Part shown: in pieces, positions 6,686-10,645 of the stretch
Layout: each line of letters opens with the position of its first letter
Numbering within the stretch: position 1 is the first letter of the stretch
From: an uncultured Oscillospiraceae bacterium
GTDB taxonomy: Bacteria; Bacillota; Clostridia; Oscillospirales; Acutalibacteraceae
Length of the DNA stretch: 10,645 nt
Reading direction: 5' to 3'
Assembly: GCA_902478605.1 (NCBI GenBank)
Contig: CABSLQ010000082.1
Coordinates: 1-10,645, forward strand
Made by a program: the position numbers and the translations under genes
Notes under the pieces: generated by a model
The model's database searches: none
Seen by the model: only the letters and a program-made list of their open reading frames with translations
Told to the model about the DNA's origin: nothing

Positions 6686-7819
6686 ATGCAGACGGTCTTT
6701 TGCAGAGGAACGGCGGCGGATCTGCCCGCCATCATCGATTTCGGCAACTATGTTTTCAGCCATGCGGGCGATGCCACCGATTTTCCCTCTCTTATCCCTA
6801 AGCTGTATGGGCCGGGAAGCGACAGCGGCCCGTATCATTATCTGCTCAAGGAAGAGGGGCTTATCCGGGCGATGGCCTGCGTGCAGCCGCTGAACCTGCG
6901 GGTGGCGGGGGAACCGCTGCAGGCGGCGTGCATCGGCACCGTGTCGGTGCATCCCTATGCCAGAGGCCGGGGCTATATGAAGGCGCTGATGACGCGGGTA
7001 ACCGCCGATTTAAAGGCACAGGGGACGGCCTTCGCCTGCCTGGGCGGCCAGCGGCAGCGGTATGAATATTACGGTTTCACCCCGACGGGGGTGCAGACGG
7101 CGTTTCATCTGACCGCCGCCAATCTGCGGCACCGGTACGGTTCGGCGGGCGACTGGGTGACCTTTTGGCCGCTGGAATCCCCCGAGGATCCGCTTGTGCG
7201 GGAAGCGTTTTCCCTGTACGAGGCGCAGCCGGTGGCGGGCGCGCGCACGCCGGAGACCTTCTGCGCGGTGTGCAGCACCTGGAACATGCAGCCGCTCGCC
7301 GTGCAGATTGACGGCGCGTTTGCCGGCTATGTTTGCGCGCGGGGCGAGACGGTGCAGGAGCTGCGCCTGCGCCGCGCCGCGGATTTGCCCGCCGTGTGTG
7401 CCGCGCTGATGCGGCGGGAGGGGGTGGAGGCGCTGCGCGTTACCCTCCCTCTCTGGGAGCGGGAGGCGATCGCCTGGTTTGCCGATGTGGCGGAATACGG
7501 GCAGACGGCGCCGAACAGCCAGTTTCTCCTGCTGGATTTTCCGACGGTCACCCGGGCGTTTATGCGGTGCCGGGCGGCCCTGCCGCCGCTGGCAGACGGC
7601 CGGCTGGTGCTGGATATCGCGGGAACCTGCCGCATAAAGCTCACCGTGCAGGCGGGGATCCCGGCGGTAGAGGAAACGGCGGAGCCGCCGGATGTGTCGC
7701 TGCCGCCGTTTGAAGCCGCGCGCCTGCTCTTTTCGCCGCTGGGCGGGATGCCCGGCCTGCCCGTGCCGCCGGGATGGTTCCCGCTGCCGCTGTATGTACC
7801 GGGGTTGGATGCCTGCTGA
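6686..7819 (+). CDS. Eis-like GNAT family N-acetyltransferase
   Basis: A 377-residue protein with an N-terminal GNAT domain. The acetyl-CoA pyrophosphate loop is VSVHPYARGRGYMKALM (86-102, core Arg93-Gly94-Arg95-Gly96), and RYEYYGF (125-131) is the typical GNAT C-terminal strand. Residues from about 150 to 260 look like a second, degenerate GNAT-like domain, and the last ~75 residues (from about LVLDIAG) resemble a sterol-carrier-like fold. This three-part layout and length match the Eis/EF1021 type, whose characterised mycobacterial member acetylates aminoglycosides and protein lysines. The substrate here cannot be told from sequence. The start at 6686 follows AAGGGAG (6671-6677) with 8 bases between; longer in-frame starts lie inside ywlG. 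It is the last gene of the rightward trio. The C-terminus ends in PLYVPGLDAC. Confidence 0.82.
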   Translation: MQTVFCRGTAADLPAIIDFGNYVFSHAGDATDFPSLIPKLYGPGSDSGPYHYLLKEEGLIRAMACVQPLNLRVAGEPLQAACIGTVSVHPYARGRGYMKALMTRVTADLKAQGTAFACLGGQRQRYEYYGFTPTGVQTAFHLTAANLRHRYGSAGDWVTFWPLESPEDPLVREAFSLYEAQPVAGARTPETFCAVCSTWNMQPLAVQIDGAFAGYVCARGETVQELRLRRAADLPAVCAALMRREGVEALRVTLPLWEREAIAWFADVAEYGQTAPNSQFLLLDFPTVTRAFMRCRAALPPLADGRLVLDIAGTCRIKLTVQAGIPAVEETAEPPDVSLPPFEAARLLFSPLGGMPGLPVPPGWFPLPLYVPGLDAC

Positions 7820-7934
7820 TGTAAGAAAAAGCCGCCTTGTATAAGGAAAAGAAAAAATATTGGCGGAGCTGTCGAAAAACAATCGGCGGGTTAAGGGCAA
7901 TTTGGAAAAATATGATTCATGCCGGCCGATCGCA

Positions 7935-7963
7935 TTGACTTTTTCCTTTGTTCCTAATATAAT
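7935..7963 (+). promoter_or_regulatory. Near-consensus sigma-A promoter for secD-secF
   Basis: TTGACT (7935-7940) and a perfect TATAAT (7958-7963) are separated by exactly 17 bases, with a T-rich spacer. The predicted start is near 7970, giving a leader of about 55 bases. This is the strongest promoter in the window, which suits a housekeeping secretion operon. Confidence 0.9.
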
Positions 7964-7976
7964 AAAACACATTGGT

Positions 7977-7995
7977 GCGAGGGGGACCCCTTCGC
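7977..7995 (+). promoter_or_regulatory. Small hairpin in the secD leader
   Basis: GCGAGGGG (7977-7984) can pair with CCCC (7987-7990) and TCGC (7992-7995), with one bulged T and a very short loop. It lies between the predicted transcription start and the secD ribosome binding site (GGAGG, 8012-8016). It may only stabilise the mRNA; no T-tract follows, so it is not a terminator. Confidence 0.45.
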
Positions 7996-8024
7996 CGCAA
8001 TAGTATGCATTGGAGGACAAGCCG

Positions 8025-9440
8025 ATGAAGCGCACTAAGAAACCCGTTTTCTTCATCGTGGCACTGTTGATTTTAGCATTGACGTACACCACCTTCTTCG
8101 GGGTGTACAAGTACTATGGCGACAGGCGCGATACCATTATCCGCGGTGCGGCGGATATTCGATGGGGCATTGATATCCGCGGCGGTATTGACGCCACCTT
8201 TGGTCCCGAGGAAGGGGTCACCGACATCGATGCCCAAGATATGGAGGCTCTGCAGGATGTCATTTCCCGCCGTCTGGTCAGCCAGGGCATCACCGACTAT
8301 GAGGTGTATTCCGACGTGGCGAACCAGCAGGTCATCGTACGGTTCCCCTGGAAAGAAGGAGAATCCGATTTCGATCCCGAGACGGCCATCGAGGAGCTGG
8401 GAAAAACCGCGCAGCTGGAGTTCCGCGAAGGTACCGACACCAAGGAAGAAACAGATGCGGACGGCAATACCATTCAGGTCCCGACGGGCGACCTGATCCT
8501 GACGGGCAGCGATGTGGCTTCCGCCTCCGCCGGCTTTGATCCCGATACGAACGAGCCGGTGGTGCTGCTTGAGCTGGAGCCCTCCGGAAAGGATAAGTTT
8601 GCCGAGGCGACATCCCGTCTGGCATCGAGCAAGGGTACCATCTCCATCTGGCTCGACAATGAACAGCTGTCCGCTCCCACGGTCAACGAGGCCATTCCGA
8701 ACGGTACGGCCACCATCTCGGGCGGCTTTGCCGATGTGGGCGAGGCGCAGAGCCTGGCTAACCTCATCAATTCGGGCTCCCTGCCTTTCGCCGTGGAGGT
8801 CAAGAGCTTCGGTACCATTGAACCGACGATGGGTATGAAAGCGCTCGATGTCATGGTGTGGGCCGGCATTATCGCCTTTGTTCTTATTTCGATTTATCTG
8901 ATTCTCTATTATCGCCTGCCCGGTGTTGTGGCCGTCCTTTCGCTTCTCGGGCAGGTAGCCGGTTCGGTGGCGGCCGTTTCGGGATACTTCGGCTTCCTCA
9001 ACGGCTTCACCCTGACGCTGCCCGGTCTGGCTGGTATTATCCTTTCCATCGGCATGGGCGTGGACGCGAATATCATCACGGCAGAACGTGTCAAGGAGGA
9101 AATCCGGGCGGGCCGCACCATTGACGGCGCGATTTCCATCGGTTCCAAGAACTCCTTCTGGGCGATTTTCGACGGCAACATCACGGTCATCATTGTGGCC
9201 ATCGTGCTCATGGGTGTTTTCGGACCGCCGGACGGTTTGTGGGCCACGCTGCTCAAACCGGTGCTCATGTGGTTCCCGGCAGCGACGACCGGTTCCATCT
9301 ACTCCTTCGGTTATACCCTGTTTGTGGGTATCATCTTCAACTTTATTATGGGCGTTACCGCGTCCCGCTTGATGCTGGCTTCGATTACCCGCTTCAAGAT
9401 TTTCCGGAAACCCTGGCTGTTGGGAGGTAAGCGGGCATGA
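8025..9440 (+). CDS. secD: Protein translocase subunit SecD
   Basis: A 471-residue SecD, the membrane subunit that works with SecF and SecYEG to pull exported proteins across the membrane using the proton-motive force. An N-terminal membrane segment (about 7-26) is followed by the signature GIDIRGG (48-54) and a large extracytoplasmic P1 region. Five further membrane segments follow at about 276-299, 301-324, 330-352, 379-401 and 427-449. The motif GMGVDANIITAERVKEE contains Asp347, aligning with the proton-pathway aspartate D340 of Thermus SecDF. The start is the ATG at 8025, with GGAGG (8012-8016) 8 bases upstream; an in-frame TTG at 8010 overlaps that site and is rejected. The secF ATG overlaps the stop by 4 bases. 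Separate SecD and SecF, rather than the fused SecDF of Bacillus, fit Clostridia. Confidence 0.97.
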   Translation: MKRTKKPVFFIVALLILALTYTTFFGVYKYYGDRRDTIIRGAADIRWGIDIRGGIDATFGPEEGVTDIDAQDMEALQDVISRRLVSQGITDYEVYSDVANQQVIVRFPWKEGESDFDPETAIEELGKTAQLEFREGTDTKEETDADGNTIQVPTGDLILTGSDVASASAGFDPDTNEPVVLLELEPSGKDKFAEATSRLASSKGTISIWLDNEQLSAPTVNEAIPNGTATISGGFADVGEAQSLANLINSGSLPFAVEVKSFGTIEPTMGMKALDVMVWAGIIAFVLISIYLILYYRLPGVVAVLSLLGQVAGSVAAVSGYFGFLNGFTLTLPGLAGIILSIGMGVDANIITAERVKEEIRAGRTIDGAISIGSKNSFWAIFDGNITVIIVAIVLMGVFGPPDGLWATLLKPVLMWFPAATTGSIYSFGYTLFVGIIFNFIMGVTASRLMLASITRFKIFRKPWLLGGKRA

Positions 9441-10387
9441 AAAAGGAATGGAACATTATCGGGAACCGCAAGGTTTTCTTCATCATCTCGACAGCACTGA
9501 TTGTTGTCGGCATCCTCTTCAATATCCTTTTTGGCACCCAGCTGGACATTTCCTTTAAGGGCGGCACGCTGCTCAAGTACAGCTATACCGGCACCATCGA
9601 TCAGAATGGTATAGATGAGATCGCGACCGAACAGCTCGGTGCGGCAGCCGACGTGACTCTGTCCACCGACGGCGATGTAAGCGTTATCAACATTTCCCTC
9701 GTGGATGAGGTGGAGCTGAACGCCACCACGGCACTCACCGAAGCACTGAACGAGGCCTATCCGGATAACGCACTCAAGCTGATTAACTCCAACTCGCTGG
9801 CGCCCTCGATGGGCCAGTTGTTCTTTATCAAGTGTCTGGTTGCCATTGGTTTGGCATCTCTGTTCCTGCTGATTTATGTGGCGCTGCGCTTCCGCAAAAT
9901 CGGCGGACTGTCTGCGGCGGTGATGGCGCTGATCGCGCTGCTCAACGACATACTGATCGCCTATTTTGCCTTTGTGATTTTCCGTATCCCGCTTAATGAT
10001 AACTTCGTGGCCGTGGTGCTCACCATTCTGGGCTATTCGCTCAATGGCACCATCGTCATCTTTGACCGTATTCGGGAAAACCGGCAGCTCATGGATCCCA
10101 AAACGCCGCTGGCCGAGCTGGTCAACAAAAGTATCAACCAGTCGCTGGTCCGCTCCTTCAATACCGCGCTGTGCACCTTTGCCGCCATTGCCATTGTGGC
10201 GATTATGGCTCTGGCCACCGGTATGGATTCCATCATCAGCTTTGCGGTGCCTATGATGTTTGGTATTCTGTCCGGCTTCTACACCTCCACCTTCCTGTGC
10301 GGTTCGCTTTGGGTGACCTGGATCGAACACAAGCAGAAGAAAGCGGCACAGAAAAAGAACGCTCCCAAGAGCAAAAAGAAAGCCTAA
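9437..10387 (+). CDS. secF: Protein translocase subunit SecF
   Basis: A 316-residue SecF, partner of SecD in the inner-membrane translocase. It has an N-terminal membrane segment (about 14-33), the family motif ISFKGGTLLKYSY (from about residue 38), an extracytoplasmic P4-like domain, and then five membrane segments to about residue 298. The C-terminal tail is Lys/Ala-rich and positively charged (KQKKAAQKKNAPKSKKKA). Arg239 in SLVRSFNTAL aligns with the essential Arg671 of Thermus SecDF. In the LGYSLNGTIVIFDRIREN motif, Gly204 occupies the place where E. coli and Thermus have Asp (Thermus D637). The start overlaps the secD stop as ATGA, with GGGAGG at 9422-9427 inside secD. A GC-rich hairpin lies 8 bases after the stop. 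Confidence 0.97.
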   Translation: MKKEWNIIGNRKVFFIISTALIVVGILFNILFGTQLDISFKGGTLLKYSYTGTIDQNGIDEIATEQLGAAADVTLSTDGDVSVINISLVDEVELNATTALTEALNEAYPDNALKLINSNSLAPSMGQLFFIKCLVAIGLASLFLLIYVALRFRKIGGLSAAVMALIALLNDILIAYFAFVIFRIPLNDNFVAVVLTILGYSLNGTIVIFDRIRENRQLMDPKTPLAELVNKSINQSLVRSFNTALCTFAAIAIVAIMALATGMDSIISFAVPMMFGILSGFYTSTFLCGSLWVTWIEHKQKKAAQKKNAPKSKKKA

Positions 10388-10394
10388 TGAAAAA

Positions 10395-10420
10395 CCGCCC
10401 CGTGCATGTGCACGGGGCGG
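10395..10420 (-). terminator. GC-rich hairpin after secF; T-tract only on the minus strand
   Basis: CCGCCCCGTGCA and TGCACGGGGCGG form a perfect 12-bp inverted repeat around TG; the tip probably opens to a larger loop. On the plus strand the hairpin is preceded by AAAAA and followed by CAGCCTG, so there is no U-tract after it. On the minus strand it is followed by TTTTTC, the layout of an intrinsic terminator for leftward transcripts. It may still stop secF transcription or protect its 3' end, but in sequence it fits a terminator for a gene coming from the right. Confidence 0.65.
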
Positions 10421-10645
10421 CAGCCTGTCGAAAAAGTCCATTCGCAAAAAATAATACATAAAAAGTTTTCGCCCGCCTTTTTCAAAAGGCGGTGGGGTCA
10501 AGGGGCAAAGCCCCTGTCGTCCTCCGCTGAGGACGAAATTTTTCCCTTCAAAGAGCGCAGGAGGGGCGTAAAACGTCCCGGTGGGACGTTTTACGGCGGG
10601 GAACCCTCGCCGGGGGTTCCCCGATGCGACGCATAAGAATTCTGC
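10421..10645. repeat. Hairpin-rich, probably dispersed repeat element at the contig edge
   Basis: This non-coding stretch holds six inverted repeats in about 160 bases: 10473-10492 (9 bp, CCGCCTTTT/AAAAGGCGG), 10502-10514 (5 bp, GGGGC/GCCCC), 10518-10535 (7 bp, CGTCCTC/GAGGACG), 10567-10595 (13 bp, CGTAAAACGTCCC and its complement, GGT loop), 10598-10622 (9 bp, GGGGAACCC/GGGTTCCCC) and 10624-10634 (5 bp, ATGCG/CGCAT). The palindrome AGAATTCT lies at 10636-10643. The assembly stops here, as short-read contigs do at multi-copy sequence. No protein is supported. It may be a MITE-like element or the edge of a larger mobile element; the repeat nature is inferred from structure and position, not shown by a second copy. 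Confidence 0.55.

Larger units (their letters stand above)
7820..8024. other. Intergenic region between the GNAT gene and secD
   Basis: About 205 bases, much more AT-rich than the flanking genes. The left part (7820-7930) has no convincing plus-strand terminator for the GNAT operon: only a 5-bp CCGCC/GGCGG pair with a long A-rich loop is seen, and no T-tract follows it. The right part carries the secD promoter, a small hairpin and the ribosome binding site. No tRNA or riboswitch is recognised. Confidence 0.6.

Noticed and set aside
7825..7866. Rho-independent terminator after the GNAT gene
   Set aside because: Only a 5-bp CCGCC/GGCGG pair with a loop of over 20 bases is found, and no T-tract follows on the plus strand.
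7010..8110. A 366-codon open frame on the minus strand
   Set aside because: It is antisense to the GNAT gene and crosses the secD promoter. Its composition is typical of a shadow frame and it has no domain.
9311..10501. A 396-codon open frame on the minus strand
   Set aside because: It lies antisense to secF and the end of secD. The translation is rich in His, Arg, Gly and Gln with no known fold.
10406..10636. A 76-codon open frame across the hairpin-rich right end
   Set aside because: It starts inside the post-secF hairpin and runs through several perfect inverted repeats. It has no ribosome site or protein-like composition.
10421..10645. CRISPR array or known riboswitch
   Set aside because: The inverted repeats differ from one another, there are no direct repeats with regular spacers, and no riboswitch core known to me is recognisable.

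Overview
The window looks like a contig from a GC-rich Firmicute of class Clostridia, probably the Oscillospirales/Ruminococcaceae side. The reasons are strong AGGAGG-type ribosome binding sites, separate secD and secF genes, a YwlG/UPF0340 protein typical of Firmicutes, and GC-rich codons between AT-rich promoters. This taxonomic call is inference from gene content. Both ends look like draft-assembly edges. The first 26 bases are an Illumina Nextera (Tn5 mosaic-end) adapter, not genome. The last ~225 bases are a hairpin-rich, repeat-like element where the assembly probably broke.

Layout. Bases 1-5290 are read on the minus strand. From a promoter at 5262-5290, transcription runs leftward through a MoxR-type AAA+ ATPase (5201-4263), a DUF58 protein (4266-3079) and a large membrane transglutaminase of the TgpA type (3082-722). 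The three genes are joined by 4-bp ATGA overlaps. They are followed by the N-terminal glutaminase half of NAD+ synthetase NadE (652-27), cut off by the contig end. From 5336 a divergent promoter with an extended -10 drives a rightward trio: a DUF2461 protein, a YwlG/DUF436 protein and an Eis-like GNAT acetyltransferase (5403-7819). A ~205-base gap holds a near-consensus promoter and a leader hairpin for secD-secF (8025-10387), which also overlap by ATGA. A 12-bp GC-rich hairpin follows, then the multi-hairpin terminal element.

How the genes work together. MoxR, DUF58 and transglutaminase form a recurrent bacterial module thought to act on cell-surface or exported proteins: a cytoplasmic ATPase, a membrane-anchored partner and an enzyme with an extracytoplasmic catalytic domain. 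SecD and SecF are the proton-motive-force-driven accessory subunits of the Sec translocon. NadE makes NAD+. The DUF2461/YwlG/GNAT trio has no established joint role.

No clearly new system is visible; most of the window is housekeeping sequence. The points most worth a second look are the hairpin-rich right end, the SecF position where E. coli and Thermus carry an acidic residue but this protein has Gly204, the terminator-like hairpin after secF whose T-tract faces the wrong way, and the uncharacterised trio.
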